DNA of 64,000 bases from CAVVDY01 sp963815775 (GCA_963815775.1 CAWFIB010000029.1:225175-289174); one strand, 5' to 3'; shown: positions 6,967-15,816, numbered from the stretch's first letter. A program made the numbers and translations. Notes: a model not told the origin generated them from the letters alone.

Positions 6967-8493
6967 TTACTCGGGCACAACCGCCAGGTTAACGTCCTGC
7001 ACCTGCACGCCGCTAACGTTGCGGCGGCCATCGGTCCAGGTAACGTAAGCATTGCTGCCCTGGGCGGTGCTGTAGTCGTAGTCACCGGCATAGCAGCTCT
7101 GAACACCGCCGTCCTGCTGCTGCGGCTGCGGGATGATCGAAGAGCTGATGGCGAAGTTCGCGCCCCAGGTAACGCCGTTGTCAGGCGACTGAGCACCATA
7201 GCGCTCATAGTTGCAGCCCGGATCAGTAGCCGCGTTGCAGGCCGTATTGACGCTGCGGCGGTCATACCAGGAGGCTGTAACCCTGCCGCTGGGGTTGACC
7301 GACAGCGAAGGCATCCACTGCACTTTGTACTGCGCATCCGTGTCGTCGTTCAGCTTGATCGGCGTGCTCCAAGTAGTGCCATCGTCGGTGGAGCGGGTGT
7401 AGAAGACGTCGCCGTTGTCCGAGCCGCTGCCGTGTCCGGCAAAGACATAGTGAATAACATTGTTAGGACCAACTGCAGGCTCGCCCCAACCCATGTGCCG
7501 CCAGATTGGATTCACTTTGGCGAAGTAGCCGCAGGTGCCGTCCCCCACAGCAGGGAAGCTCGATCCCATGGTGATCTGGGTCCAGGCGGCGCCGCCATTG
7601 CTCGAACGCCACATGACGTTGGTGCGGCTAGAAAGGCCGCCGCCGCCTTCGTTCATGCTGGCCACAAAAACGGTGTTGTACCCGCGCAGGGCGGCCCGAT
7701 TCGCGGTCGGGCTAACCTGAGCTCCGGTGATCTGTACATCACGGATGAAGTTGCTGGTTAGCGTTTGCAGAGTCCAAGTCGTGCCGTCGTCGGAGTAAAC
7801 CACCTGCAAAGCTCCCGAGCCAACGTTGAAGTTGTTGAAGGAGATATACATTCTGCCGTAACCGAGGCTGGTGGGGTCATTGTCAACCCACATCGACTCA
7901 CGGTCGTCACCACTGTTGGTGTGCGCACAGGCTCCGGTGCTCCAGTTGATGCCGTCGGGCGAGGTCCAAAGGCCGATACCCTGGCCGCCGCAACCGGACG
8001 CCAGATCGCCGGCAAACCACTTGTTCAGCTTCTTATTGAACACGACGATGGGGTCACCGTAGTTGGTGCCGTGGGTAGTGAAGGGAGGCGGCAGAATCTG
8101 GGTGAAGGTAGCAGCGCCGTCGGTCGAGTAGGAGACTCCGGAGTACTGGCCCAAATTGTGATCGTTGAAATTCACGACCACCGTTGAGCCGTTCTCCCAA
8201 ACCATGTTCTCGCTCTTGGTGCAGCTCGTCGGGCCGCTGCAGGAGCGATTGCTGACCAGGACGTTGGGAGGAGCCGGGAAGTTGATGTCGCTGCCGCCCT
8301 CCGGCTCGCCGCCCTGCACGATGCCGCACTCAATCAGGGTCTGGCCGGCGCGCATGTTGTCCTGCTTAAGAAGATTCAATGCACTGATTTGCGAGCAATC
8401 AATGCCGGTGGATGTCATCTGCGCCATCGCGGGTAGGGCGAAGGCACAGACAGCCAATGTGAGAATGCAAATGATAAGTTTGCGGTTACTCAT
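6967..8493 (-). CDS. Secreted sialidase-fold (BNR/Asp-box) protein
   Basis: A 508 aa exported protein with a signal peptide (KLIICILTLAVCAFALPAMA) and a six-bladed propeller of the sialidase/BNR type. Asp-box motifs recur as STDGAATF, SPDGINWS, SDDGTTWT, SSNGGAAWT, STDDGTTWS and SPDNGVTWG, roughly one per blade. Several cysteine pairs suggest disulphides outside the cytoplasm. The Arg triad and nucleophile of true sialidases cannot be confirmed, so catalytic activity is unproven; such proteins are often annotated as glycosyl hydrolases or exo-alpha-sialidases. It sits 46 bases downstream of the foldase gene on the same strand, and a hexanucleotide tandem repeat fills most of that spacer next to its ribosome-binding site. 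Confidence 0.85.
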   Translation of the reverse strand: MSNRKLIICILTLAVCAFALPAMAQMTSTGIDCSQISALNLLKQDNMRAGQTLIECGIVQGGEPEGGSDINFPAPPNVLVSNRSCSGPTSCTKSENMVWENGSTVVVNFNDHNLGQYSGVSYSTDGAATFTQILPPPFTTHGTNYGDPIVVFNKKLNKWFAGDLASGCGGQGIGLWTSPDGINWSTGACAHTNSGDDRESMWVDNDPTSLGYGRMYISFNNFNVGSGALQVVYSDDGTTWTLQTLTSNFIRDVQITGAQVSPTANRAALRGYNTVFVASMNEGGGGLSSRTNVMWRSSNGGAAWTQITMGSSFPAVGDGTCGYFAKVNPIWRHMGWGEPAVGPNNVIHYVFAGHGSGSDNGDVFYTRSTDDGTTWSTPIKLNDDTDAQYKVQWMPSLSVNPSGRVTASWYDRRSVNTACNAATDPGCNYERYGAQSPDNGVTWGANFAISSSIIPQPQQQDGGVQSCYAGDYDYSTAQGSNAYVTWTDGRRNVSGVQVQDVNLAVVPE

Positions 8494-8505
8494 GTTTATT
8501 TCCTC

Positions 8506-8533
8506 TCCTGTTCCTGTTCCTGTTCCTGTTCCT
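8506..8533. repeat. Hexanucleotide tandem repeat TCCTGT, 4.7 copies
   Basis: Four complete TCCTGT units plus TCCT. On the minus strand this reads as ACAGGA repeats, each holding a Shine-Dalgarno-like AGGA, placed 13 bases upstream of the ATG at 8493. The actual ribosome-binding site GGAGAGGA directly abuts the array. Slippage would change spacing and the number of AGGA cores without affecting a reading frame. Confidence 0.9.
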
Positions 8534-8539
8534 TGCGTT

Positions 8540-9505
8540 CTACTTCTCTTGCTTTTCTTGCTCGCCCTTATCTTGGGATGGACTCGGAACCGGGTTCTTC
8601 GCCGCGGCTACGGGAGCGGCGAAATATTCTTCGTCCAGCCAAACTCCGGTTTTCTTCTTCAGGGCATCCATCTCCTCGCGAAGTTTTGGCGCCTGAAGCT
8701 TCTTTTCAATGGTCGGCGTTGCCTGCCCGAGAGTAAGCCGATCCTTCTTTACCACTTCAAACAAAATTAGAGCGTCGGGCGTGTCCGCCACCTGCGACCA
8801 CTCCCCTACTTTCATGTCGAACGATTGCTTCATGACATCAGGCAGGTCGTCGCGTTGGAAAGTCAGGGGGGAAACATCGATGGCGTCCTTGGTGTCTTTA
8901 ATCAACTGCTTGGCGTCGGAGCCGGAGGCTAAAGCCTTGCGAATCTCTTCCGCCCGAGCTTGCGCTTCCGCGGCGGGCAGCCCGTGTCCGCTAGTGTGTT
9001 CGTTCTGCTTGAAGATGTACACCCGGCGGAGCGCCACCTCATCGAAGTCGTCGAGGTGCGAGTTGTAATAGGCCGCGATCTCCTGAGTTGTGGGCTTTGC
9101 TTTTTCCGAGAGGGCGTCGTATTCGGCGTTGGAGAGAATCTGGATGCGATTCATCTCCAGTTGCCGCTCAATCTCGGGCTTCTTGTTCAATCCGTGGGCG
9201 ACAGCTTCCTGAGCAAGCATCAGACCGCCGGCAAAGTTCTCCGCCGTAGTCTTCTTTTTCGGCACGGCAGCGCCTCCCTGATCTTTCAGGAAGTCGCCGT
9301 ACATGTCCTCAAACTGTGCTTGCGTAATCTTGGTGTCGCCCACTTTCATGACGACCCGCTCGGATGGAGGAAGCGAATTGTTTGAATTGGACGATGTGGA
9401 GGTGGCGGATGTGCTACCCGTTGCGGGAGCCGAGGTCTGCTGAGCAAAGCAGACTGTCGAAACAACTAGAACAAGCAGTACTAGCCGTGTAGGGACCCGG
9501 TACAT
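8540..9505 (-). CDS. Periplasmic SurA/PpiC-like folding factor
   Basis: A 321 aa exported protein with a signal peptide (LVLLVLVVSTVCFA) and a Ser/Thr/Asn-rich linker. A SurA N-domain-like helical segment follows (VMKVGDTKITQAQFEDMY near residue 52 through the KPEIERQLEMNRI helix). The next part is like a parvulin (PpiC) rotamase domain (EVALRRVYIF, then DLPDVMKQSFDMKVGEWSQV and ILFEVVKK). Such proteins assist folding and insertion of outer-membrane proteins. The C-terminus is a short Pro/Lys/Glu-rich tail. An AAGGAA site precedes the ATG. It is the first gene of a unit with the BNR protein. Whether the rotamase site is active is not certain because the domain is weakly conserved. Confidence 0.8.
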   Translation of the reverse strand: MYRVPTRLVLLVLVVSTVCFAQQTSAPATGSTSATSTSSNSNNSLPPSERVVMKVGDTKITQAQFEDMYGDFLKDQGGAAVPKKKTTAENFAGGLMLAQEAVAHGLNKKPEIERQLEMNRIQILSNAEYDALSEKAKPTTQEIAAYYNSHLDDFDEVALRRVYIFKQNEHTSGHGLPAAEAQARAEEIRKALASGSDAKQLIKDTKDAIDVSPLTFQRDDLPDVMKQSFDMKVGEWSQVADTPDALILFEVVKKDRLTLGQATPTIEKKLQAPKLREEMDALKKKTGVWLDEEYFAAPVAAAKNPVPSPSQDKGEQEKQEK

Positions 9506-9834
9506 TCAATTCCTTTGGCAAAGCAGCACACGCCCTCACCTGCGGGAGACGTAGCGGCTATCAGATTGGCGTCTAATGATCTGGAGTATACGCTCGTACT
9601 ACCGACCTGACGGAAAGTACTATGGCGCTAGTACGGCGAGAATTATCGTTGCTCCTGCCGAGGAAAGCAAGTCATTTTTGTGTCACGACGGGAAGGCGAC
9701 CCGGCACCAAGGTGCACTCGGAATGTTGTTCTTTCTCGGAGGCTTACGACTTCGATCGAATGTTGAAGGCGCGACCAAAGTGGTATGCAGTCATAATAAG
9801 GCCGGAATCCTGCAAATCGGCCATGTCGAACTGT
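9506..9834. other. Intergenic region, no gene recognised
   Basis: Lies between the foldase start and the HlyD stop, both on the minus strand. Small plus-strand open frames exist but have no ribosome-binding site and no recognisable protein. An EmrB-type pump gene, which would be expected next to the HlyD gene, is not present, and I see no clear remnant of one. Confidence 0.5.
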
Positions 9835-11136
9835 CTAACGCACCTTCACGTCAGGCTCGACCGACATGCCTGGGCGCAATAGGCCGTCTTTGTTGAAGTC
9901 CGAAGAGTCGTGGTCGTCAAAGTCCACGCGAACCGGAATGCGCTGCACGACTTTAACGTAGTTGCCGGTCGCGTTCTCCGGCGGCAACAAACTGTACTTG
10001 GCACCGGTGGCGCCCCCGATGTTGGTGACATGGCCGTACCAGGTGCGCCCGCCATAGGTATCCACCTTAATCTTCACCGTCTGCCCTGGCTTCATGTAGG
10101 TGAGTTGGGTCTCCTTGAAGTTTGCGTTTACCCAGATATCCCGCAACGGTACGACGGACATCAGATCCTGACCCGTCTGAACATTCTGTCCCACCTGCAC
10201 CGATCGGCTTCCTACAACGCCATCCACGGGCGCGGTGATGGTGGTGTACTGCAGATTCAGTTGAGCCTGATCGAGCGCCGACTTGTACCGTAGTACCTGG
10301 GCACTTGCTGATTTGGCCCGCGCCTGTGTCGCCGCGACCTGCTTAGGAGTAATCTGAGCGTTGCGAATCTCGGCGTTTGCCTGGGTGATGCGCGATTGCG
10401 CCTGTCGCACCTGGGCCTCCGCCGCAAGCACCGACGCCTGCCGGGCTTCTACCGTAGCGTTGGCTCCGGTGGCGGCTGCAGTTGCAGCGTCGAACTGCTG
10501 TTGCGAGATCTCGCGCTTCCCCAGCAGTTGCTGATAGCGCTCCACATCAGCATTCAGCTTCTTCGCGTTGGCCTGCGCCTCAACCACCTGTGCCTTAGCT
10601 GCCGCCGCCTGTTTTTCCGCTGCCGACAACCCCGCCTCTGCATTTTGCAAGTCAGCCTGGGCTGAGCGGATCTGCTCGGCCGACCCAACGCTCGACACCG
10701 GCACGCCGAACTCGGCGGCTTGGGCATTGGCCTGGGAATCGGCGTATTCGGCCTGGGTGCGCTCATACGCTACTTGGTAATCAGTAGGATCCAGCCGCAC
10801 CAGCACATCTCCCTTGTGCACGAACTGGCCATCATCGTAGTTGACCTTAATGACGTGCCCGCTCACGCGCGCGCTGATGGGATAAATATGCCCGTCAATC
10901 TCCGCGTCATCGGTGCTCTCCCAATGGCGGCTCTCCCACCAGAACCAGCCGACCCCCAACAGCACCAAAACCACGATCAGAAAGACGATGGGCTTGGCAG
11001 CGCGATGACGTTTTAGAAGGCTCCGGCGATCATCTGCCGGCGGCTGCGCTTCGGGATCGTGGTTCGTAGTTACCCGAGGTTCCTCGGATGCATGAGGTTG
11101 TTCGAGATCGCTCTGTTCAGTTGTGGTCGGGCTCAT
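9835..11136 (-). CDS. HlyD/EmrA-type membrane fusion protein
   Basis: Periplasmic adaptor linking an inner-membrane pump to an outer-membrane TolC channel. The 433 aa protein has an acidic, proline-rich cytoplasmic N-terminus and one membrane helix (IVFLIVVLVLLGVGWFWW, about residues 50-67). The biotinyl-lipoyl half (STDDAEIDGHIYPISARVSG ... VHKGDVLVRLDPTDY) precedes a long alanine/glutamine-rich coiled coil (about 120-280). The second lipoyl half (YTTITAPVDGVVGSRSVQVG) and a beta-barrel end close the protein. This arrangement is EmrA-like. It lies 35 bases downstream of the TolC gene and shares its TetR-type control region. The partner MFS pump is not encoded in the window. Confidence 0.93.
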   Translation of the reverse strand: MSPTTTEQSDLEQPHASEEPRVTTNHDPEAQPPADDRRSLLKRHRAAKPIVFLIVVLVLLGVGWFWWESRHWESTDDAEIDGHIYPISARVSGHVIKVNYDDGQFVHKGDVLVRLDPTDYQVAYERTQAEYADSQANAQAAEFGVPVSSVGSAEQIRSAQADLQNAEAGLSAAEKQAAAAKAQVVEAQANAKKLNADVERYQQLLGKREISQQQFDAATAAATGANATVEARQASVLAAEAQVRQAQSRITQANAEIRNAQITPKQVAATQARAKSASAQVLRYKSALDQAQLNLQYTTITAPVDGVVGSRSVQVGQNVQTGQDLMSVVPLRDIWVNANFKETQLTYMKPGQTVKIKVDTYGGRTWYGHVTNIGGATGAKYSLLPPENATGNYVKVVQRIPVRVDFDDHDSSDFNKDGLLRPGMSVEPDVKVR

Positions 11137-11171
11137 CAGTTTACCTGTCCGTTTGTTTGATTCGATGGACG

Positions 11172-12746
11172 CTAGGGTCTCAGCGTCGTGGTTGTCTTCG
11201 GATTTTGCACCGGCGGCGGGGCAGCCGGACCTTGGGGCGACGGATTGGGATTTACATCCGGCGTCGTGGTCGTGCTACCCGGATCAGCCAGGTATTGTCT
11301 TGCCAGCTGCTCGGCATTGCCGATGGCGCGCGCCAGCAGCACCTTTGCAATGTTGTGGGCATACAGGCTGGTAATATATTGGTCGTTCGCCACGGCCAGC
11401 GACTGTTGCGCCTGTATCACTTCCACGTTATTGGTCACGCCCGCGGCAAAGCGGTCCTGGGACTGCGCCAGCGTTTGCTGCGCCAGATCGAGGCCGGTCG
11501 TGGCCACTTGAACCTGCTGGGCCGCTGCTTTCAGATCCAGGATGGCATCCTGCACGTCCTGTTCAATGCCCGCCTTTAGATTGTCAACTTGCGCCTGGCG
11601 CTGCTTCAGCACAGCGTCAGCCTGTTGGACGTCAGCACGTACCTTGCCCCCTTGGAAGACCGGAACGGTCAGCGTCGCCCCAAGCGTGTAAGCCGGACCC
11701 AACGAGCTGGGGGTAAAGCCCAGCACTCCGTACTGGCCGGAGGCGCCCAGGCTGGGAAGGTATTCTTTCCACGCGGCAGAGCGTTTGAGTTCCGCCGCTT
11801 TGAGCAAAGCCAACGCCGATTGATAATCGGCGCGCGTCTGCAGGGCGCGCTCGTAAGCCGTATCCAGATCGATTTCGGGAACCGGATGGTAGGGGACGCG
11901 ATTCACCAGGCGAAACTTCTGTTGCACCGGCAAACCGATTACACGGGCCAGCGCAATACGCTGCTTCTCCAGACTGTTCTCCGCCTGGATGAGGGTCTGC
12001 TGCTGTGCCTGCAACTGGACCTGTGCCCGTAATGTATCGATCTGCGGCGCCAGCCCGGCGTTCTCCTGATCATGCGCGAGTTGGTAAAGCGCTTGTGCGG
12101 TCTTTACCTCGGCCTGCACAGCGGTCACGCGCGATTCGGCGGCCACCGTCAGAAGATAGTTCGCCCCCACCGCGAGGATCACGGTGTCGCGGGCGTCCTT
12201 GTAGCTGAACTGTGCGGCCTGGACGTTCTGTTTTGCCGCCCGCAGTGAGTCGATCTTGGAAAGATCGCCGAAGTCCCATACCGCGTTGGCCTGTGTCTCG
12301 AAAAGCCCGAAGGGCCCCACGGAGGTGGGGAAACCCGGGAAGGTAAATCCGAAAGCCTTGAGGTTGATCTTTTGCACCTGCTCGGTGATGGCGCCATTCA
12401 CATTGGGCAGCAATTCACTCAGCGCTTTCAATCGCGCGGCTCGAGCCTGGTCTGTGACGCGATCGCTCAGGTACAGTCCGAGGTTGTATTTCAGCCCCAT
12501 GTCCAGCGCCTGGTCGAGGGTGAGATCGATCGTCGCGGCCGTAGCCTTGCCCTGCGGCAAAGAACCCGCGAACGGGTCGGTGTTGCGCTGGATGACCTGC
12601 TCGGGAGAAGGTAGCGGCGTCAAGCCTGTCGCGTTGGTGCCCTGGGCCAGTAACGAAGTTGAGCAGAGGATGAGAAGCGCCGCGATTAGCGACGCCCTGC
12701 CAGCCAGCCGCCGGTCAAAATTTGCTTTGCATCCCAGTCGTTGCAT
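11172..12746 (-). CDS. TolC-family outer-membrane efflux channel
   Basis: Forms the outer-membrane duct of a tripartite exporter. The protein has an N-terminal signal peptide (LIAALLILCSTSLLAQ), LTLDQALDMGLKYNLGLYLS near the start of the mature part, and the duplicated long helical OEP repeats typical of the family, with a Pro/Thr-rich C-terminal tail. The start chosen is the ATG at 12746. The in-frame ATG at 12770 lies inside the operator palindrome and adds eight residues before the signal peptide. Neither has a good ribosome-binding site, so translation may be leaderless or weak. It heads the unit with HlyD and is divergent from the TetR gene. Confidence 0.9.
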   Translation of the reverse strand: MQRLGCKANFDRRLAGRASLIAALLILCSTSLLAQGTNATGLTPLPSPEQVIQRNTDPFAGSLPQGKATAATIDLTLDQALDMGLKYNLGLYLSDRVTDQARAARLKALSELLPNVNGAITEQVQKINLKAFGFTFPGFPTSVGPFGLFETQANAVWDFGDLSKIDSLRAAKQNVQAAQFSYKDARDTVILAVGANYLLTVAAESRVTAVQAEVKTAQALYQLAHDQENAGLAPQIDTLRAQVQLQAQQQTLIQAENSLEKQRIALARVIGLPVQQKFRLVNRVPYHPVPEIDLDTAYERALQTRADYQSALALLKAAELKRSAAWKEYLPSLGASGQYGVLGFTPSSLGPAYTLGATLTVPVFQGGKVRADVQQADAVLKQRQAQVDNLKAGIEQDVQDAILDLKAAAQQVQVATTGLDLAQQTLAQSQDRFAAGVTNNVEVIQAQQSLAVANDQYITSLYAHNIAKVLLARAIGNAEQLARQYLADPGSTTTTPDVNPNPSPQGPAAPPPVQNPKTTTTLRP

Positions 12747-12759
12747 ATTGTATCTAATA

Positions 12760-12775
12760 CATACATGCATGTATG
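12760..12775. promoter_or_regulatory. TetR-type operator palindrome
   Basis: CATACATGCATGTATG is a perfect 16-base palindrome in the divergent region between the TolC and TetR genes, 14 bases before the TolC ATG and 88 bases before the regulator gene. TACATACATGCATGTA-like palindromes are the usual binding sites of AcrR/TetR regulators. It is positioned to block the exporter promoter. Confidence 0.75.
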
Positions 12776-12863
12776 GAATCTTTCAAGGCTCTTAGATGAC
12801 GAAGATTCGCCGGACGTTGCGGAAAATAAACGGAAACAGGAAATACGCTTAATAACTCCTTAG

Positions 12864-13496
12864 ATGATGCTTCCACGAGAAAAGAAGGGCCCGCCTACCG
12901 CCTCCCGTCACCAGGAACGGACGGACCTTACCCGCACCCGCTTCCTGCAAGCCGCGGAAAAGATCTTTGCGCGCGACGGCTTTGAGGCCGCCAAGCTGGA
13001 AGAAATTGCCGCTGAGGCAGGCTACACCCGAGGCGCCTTCTACGCCAATTTCGAGAGCAAAGAAGACCTGTTCTTTGCGCTGCTGGAGCGGGAAACCACC
13101 TCTCGCATCGAAAACGTGCGCAAGCATGTTGGCAAGTGCCAGAGCTCGTCGGAAAAACTGGCTGCGTTGCGCCAGTTCTGGCTCGGCATGTGCCTGGATC
13201 GGCGCTGGAGTTTGCTGGCCATGGAGTTCAAGTTGTTCGCGCTCCGCCACCCTGACGTCAAGGCGCGACTTACGGCTATGCATCGCAGGCTGGTAACCTC
13301 GGGCGTGGAGATTCTGGAGCAGATCATGGAAGACCTGGGCCAGACGCTCCCGGTCTCGGCCTATGGGGTGGGAATGGCATTTTTCGCACTCAGCAGCGGT
13401 CTCACGGTACAACATATGCTCGACAAGGCAGGGATGCCCGAGGATGCGGTGCGCGAGATCATGATGCGATTCTTCGACGCGATTACCGCCAAGTGA
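12864..13496 (+). CDS. TetR/AcrR family transcriptional regulator
   Basis: A 210 aa repressor, probably of the divergent TolC-HlyD export genes. The N-terminal helix-turn-helix is clear: RTRFLQAAEKIFARDGFEAA, then LEEIAAEAGYTRGAFYANFE, where YTRGAFYANF is the recognition-helix signature. The C-terminal ligand domain (residues 75-205) is helical and variable as usual. Two ATG codons in a row (12864, 12867) make the exact start ambiguous by one residue. It most likely binds the palindrome at 12760-12775 and responds to a toxic substrate of the pump; the inducer is unknown. It converges with gpsA. Confidence 0.92.
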   Translation: MMLPREKKGPPTASRHQERTDLTRTRFLQAAEKIFARDGFEAAKLEEIAAEAGYTRGAFYANFESKEDLFFALLERETTSRIENVRKHVGKCQSSSEKLAALRQFWLGMCLDRRWSLLAMEFKLFALRHPDVKARLTAMHRRLVTSGVEILEQIMEDLGQTLPVSAYGVGMAFFALSSGLTVQHMLDKAGMPEDAVREIMMRFFDAITAK

Positions 13497-13530
13497 AAAT
13501 TGTGGAGCTTAAGGATTCCGCCTGGCGGGG

Positions 13531-14550
13531 TTAGCGCGCTGGCATGTTTCCAGCCTCGCTGGTCGAGGGCCGGGTCATCAATTCTCGGATAGCATCTTTC
13601 GGTGATTTGCCCTGTTGAAGGATGGCGTGCATCTGTGCTGTGATCGGCATTTCGACGTTCATCCTAAGCGCCAGCCCGATCGCGGCATTTGTCGTCAGCA
13701 CCCCTTCGGCGACCATGCCGTGCATTCCCGCAATGATCGCTTCCAGCTTTTGCCCTTGACCAAGCGCAACCCCGACGCTGCGATTGCGCGACAGGCCTCC
13801 GGTGCAGGTGAGCACCAGATCGCCTAGCCCCGACAGCCCGGCCATGGTATCTTGCCGGCCGCCGCAGGCGACGGCAAGACGTGTGATCTCCGCCAATCCA
13901 CGGGTGATGAGGGCGGCAACCGAGTTGTGCCCCAGCCCCAGGCCGTCCAACACGCCGGCGGCGATGGCCACAATGTTTTTCAGTGCGCCGCCGAGTTCGA
14001 CGCCGACGACATCATCATTCGTATAAAGACGAAAGCTCGGATCGCTAAACTCACGTTGCACGGTCTGCGCGAGGTCTGCGTCCTTGGAGGCGATGGTTAT
14101 GGCCGTGGGATGTCCCTGCGCTACTTCCTTCGCGAACGACGGACCGCTCAAGGCGCCAATGCGGGCAGGAAATGGAACTGTGGCAGCGATCACTTCCGTC
14201 ATGCGCAGCAGGGAGTCGTTCTCGATTCCCTTGGTTGCGCTGACGAACAGCATCTCCGGACGGAGATGTGGCAGCATGGCGCCAAAAAGATGGCGGGTAT
14301 GGTGCGAAGGCATAACACTGACAACAATTTCCGCCCGTTGCAGGGCCTGGGCGAGATCGTTGGTAGCGAGCACCGTTGCTGGAATTCTTTCATCTGGGAG
14401 GAACAGGTGGTTGACACGCAGGGCGTTGATGCCCTCACACAGGTCGGGCTCATGAGCCCACAGTCTCACATTGTGGGACGCCTTGCGACCGAGCACGATG
14501 GAGATGGCGGTTCCCCAAGCACCGGCTCCAATGATGGCAATCTCGCTCAC
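13531..14550 (-). CDS. gpsA: Glycerol-3-phosphate dehydrogenase [NAD(P)+]
   Basis: Reduces dihydroxyacetone phosphate to sn-glycerol-3-phosphate for phospholipid synthesis in the cytoplasm. Visible marks are the dinucleotide fold IAIIGAGAWGTA at the N-terminus, SATKGIE and LSGPSFAKEVA near residues 107-140, the catalytic lysine region GGALKNIVAIAAGVLDGLG near 190, and GLSGLGDLVLTCTG near 240. The start is the GTG at 14550, four bases after the plsY stop; an upstream ATG at 14616 would overlap plsY by 62 bases and add 22 unrelated residues. Its product is the acyl acceptor for the preceding gene, PlsY, so the pair makes lysophosphatidic acid. Confidence 0.97.
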   Translation of the reverse strand: MSEIAIIGAGAWGTAISIVLGRKASHNVRLWAHEPDLCEGINALRVNHLFLPDERIPATVLATNDLAQALQRAEIVVSVMPSHHTRHLFGAMLPHLRPEMLFVSATKGIENDSLLRMTEVIAATVPFPARIGALSGPSFAKEVAQGHPTAITIASKDADLAQTVQREFSDPSFRLYTNDDVVGVELGGALKNIVAIAAGVLDGLGLGHNSVAALITRGLAEITRLAVACGGRQDTMAGLSGLGDLVLTCTGGLSRNRSVGVALGQGQKLEAIIAGMHGMVAEGVLTTNAAIGLALRMNVEMPITAQMHAILQQGKSPKDAIRELMTRPSTSEAGNMPAR

Positions 14551-14554
14551 TGGT

Positions 14555-15238
14555 TCACCATAAACGATTCTCCTTGCCGGCCAGCAGCCGCTGAATGTTC
14601 GCCCGGTGGCGCACAATGATCAGCAAGGCGGAGAGGCCTATCAGGCTGATCACAAGAGCATTACGCATCGCGGGACAAATCCAGTATGTGGCAAGTGGGA
14701 AGACCGCCGCACCAACAATGCTGCCCAGCGACACATAGCGCGTGATGACAACCAGCAGAACAAACAGCGCCAGGGAAACCAGGACAGCGCGCGGCGCAAT
14801 AGCCGCAAAAGCGCCGACCGCGGCCGCAACACCCTTCCCTCCCTTGAAACCCAGCCAGGGCGTGAACATGTGGCCGAGTATGACGCACAAGCCGGCAAGG
14901 GCGGCAAGGACGTATGACATCCCAGGGTCGGCTATGGCGAGTGTGGAGTGCGTGCCCGTTGAAACCGGAATCGCAATATGATCTGGAAGCAACAAAGCGA
15001 ATGCCACGGCCGCATAGCCTTTAAGCGCATCCAGCAGCAACGTGGCAATGGCCAGTCCCTTGGAGCCGGTACGCGCCACGTTGGTCGCGCCGATGTTGCC
15101 GCTGCCCATCTTGCGAACGTCTTGCCCGCGGAATATTCGCACCAGCAGATAGCCGAATGGAATGGATCCCAGCAGGAAAGAAACGACTGCGACGATGAGG
15201 GTAGTAAATGCCAATTCTCTGATAGGCACCAGTTGCAC
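14555..15238 (-). CDS. plsY: Acyl-phosphate:glycerol-3-phosphate acyltransferase
   Basis: Membrane enzyme that moves an acyl group from acyl-phosphate to glycerol-3-phosphate, the first step of phospholipid synthesis with PlsX. The 227 aa protein has the three PlsY motifs: SFLLGSIPFGYLL, then KMGSGNIGATNVARTGSKG near residues 42-60, and GLCVILGHMFTPWLGFKGGKGVAAAVG near 116-142. About five to six membrane helices are visible. The start is GTG, two bases after the thpR stop, so its ribosome-binding site lies inside thpR. Co-transcribed with thpR and gpsA. Confidence 0.96.
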   Translation of the reverse strand: MQLVPIRELAFTTLIVAVVSFLLGSIPFGYLLVRIFRGQDVRKMGSGNIGATNVARTGSKGLAIATLLLDALKGYAAVAFALLLPDHIAIPVSTGTHSTLAIADPGMSYVLAALAGLCVILGHMFTPWLGFKGGKGVAAAVGAFAAIAPRAVLVSLALFVLLVVITRYVSLGSIVGAAVFPLATYWICPAMRNALVISLIGLSALLIIVRHRANIQRLLAGKENRLW

Positions 15239-15240
15239 TG

Positions 15241-15816
15241 CTATCGCAACCAGAAGCTTGCCAACTTGGCATAGCGCGCGCCCGACGGCGACAGCGTGCT
15301 CTGATACAGAATGAACTCGTGCGCCGTCATTGTACCGAACTCAGGCGGCGGCTGGCCCTCCAGTTTCGCGCGCACCTGTTGTAATCCGGGTGCGGGCTTG
15401 TCGCCCGGCTGGGAATGCGGGCGTCCGCTGCCGGCGCGCGCCAGTGTGAGATGCGGATGATATGGGCCTTCATCACGCTGGAAACCGAGTGGCGCAAGCG
15501 CGGCACCGATGCTGCTGGCAAGGTTCTGCAATTCATCGCCCGCTTCGATGCCCACCCAGAACACCCGTGCCCGTTGTGGTGTGGGAAAGAAACCTGCTCC
15601 ACGAAGCGTCAGCGGAACCGGCACACCTGTCACTCCCGACAAGGCAGCCTTGATCTCAATGACCTTCTCTGTTTCGCCGAGGAATTGCAGCGTTACGTGA
15701 AACGTCTCCGGCCCGACCCAGCGCACGCCGGGAGCGAGCTTTCGCATCTCGTCACGGAAGTGCGTGACCCGGTCACGAATTTCGGCGTCGATATCGAGGG
15801 CAACAAAGAGACGCAT
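15241..15816 (-). CDS. thpR: RNA 2',3'-cyclic phosphodiesterase (2H family)
   Basis: A 191 aa 2H phosphoesterase of the ThpR/LigT group, which opens 2',3'-cyclic phosphates on RNA ends. It begins RLFVALDIDAEIRDRV, and both catalytic HxT/S boxes are present: FHVTLQFLGE (about residue 39) and HPHLTLARAG (about residue 126). It is the first gene of a tight thpR-plsY-gpsA unit (spacings of 2 and 4 bases), a link with lipid synthesis that looks like simple operon packing rather than function. Confidence 0.93.
   Translation of the reverse strand: MRLFVALDIDAEIRDRVTHFRDEMRKLAPGVRWVGPETFHVTLQFLGETEKVIEIKAALSGVTGVPVPLTLRGAGFFPTPQRARVFWVGIEAGDELQNLASSIGAALAPLGFQRDEGPYHPHLTLARAGSGRPHSQPGDKPAPGLQQVRAKLEGQPPPEFGTMTAHEFILYQSTLSPSGARYAKLASFWLR

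Noticed and set aside
9576..9896. Plus-strand small frames in the gap after the foldase gene
   Set aside because: No ribosome-binding site and no protein similarity by eye; they run into the HlyD gene end on the other strand.
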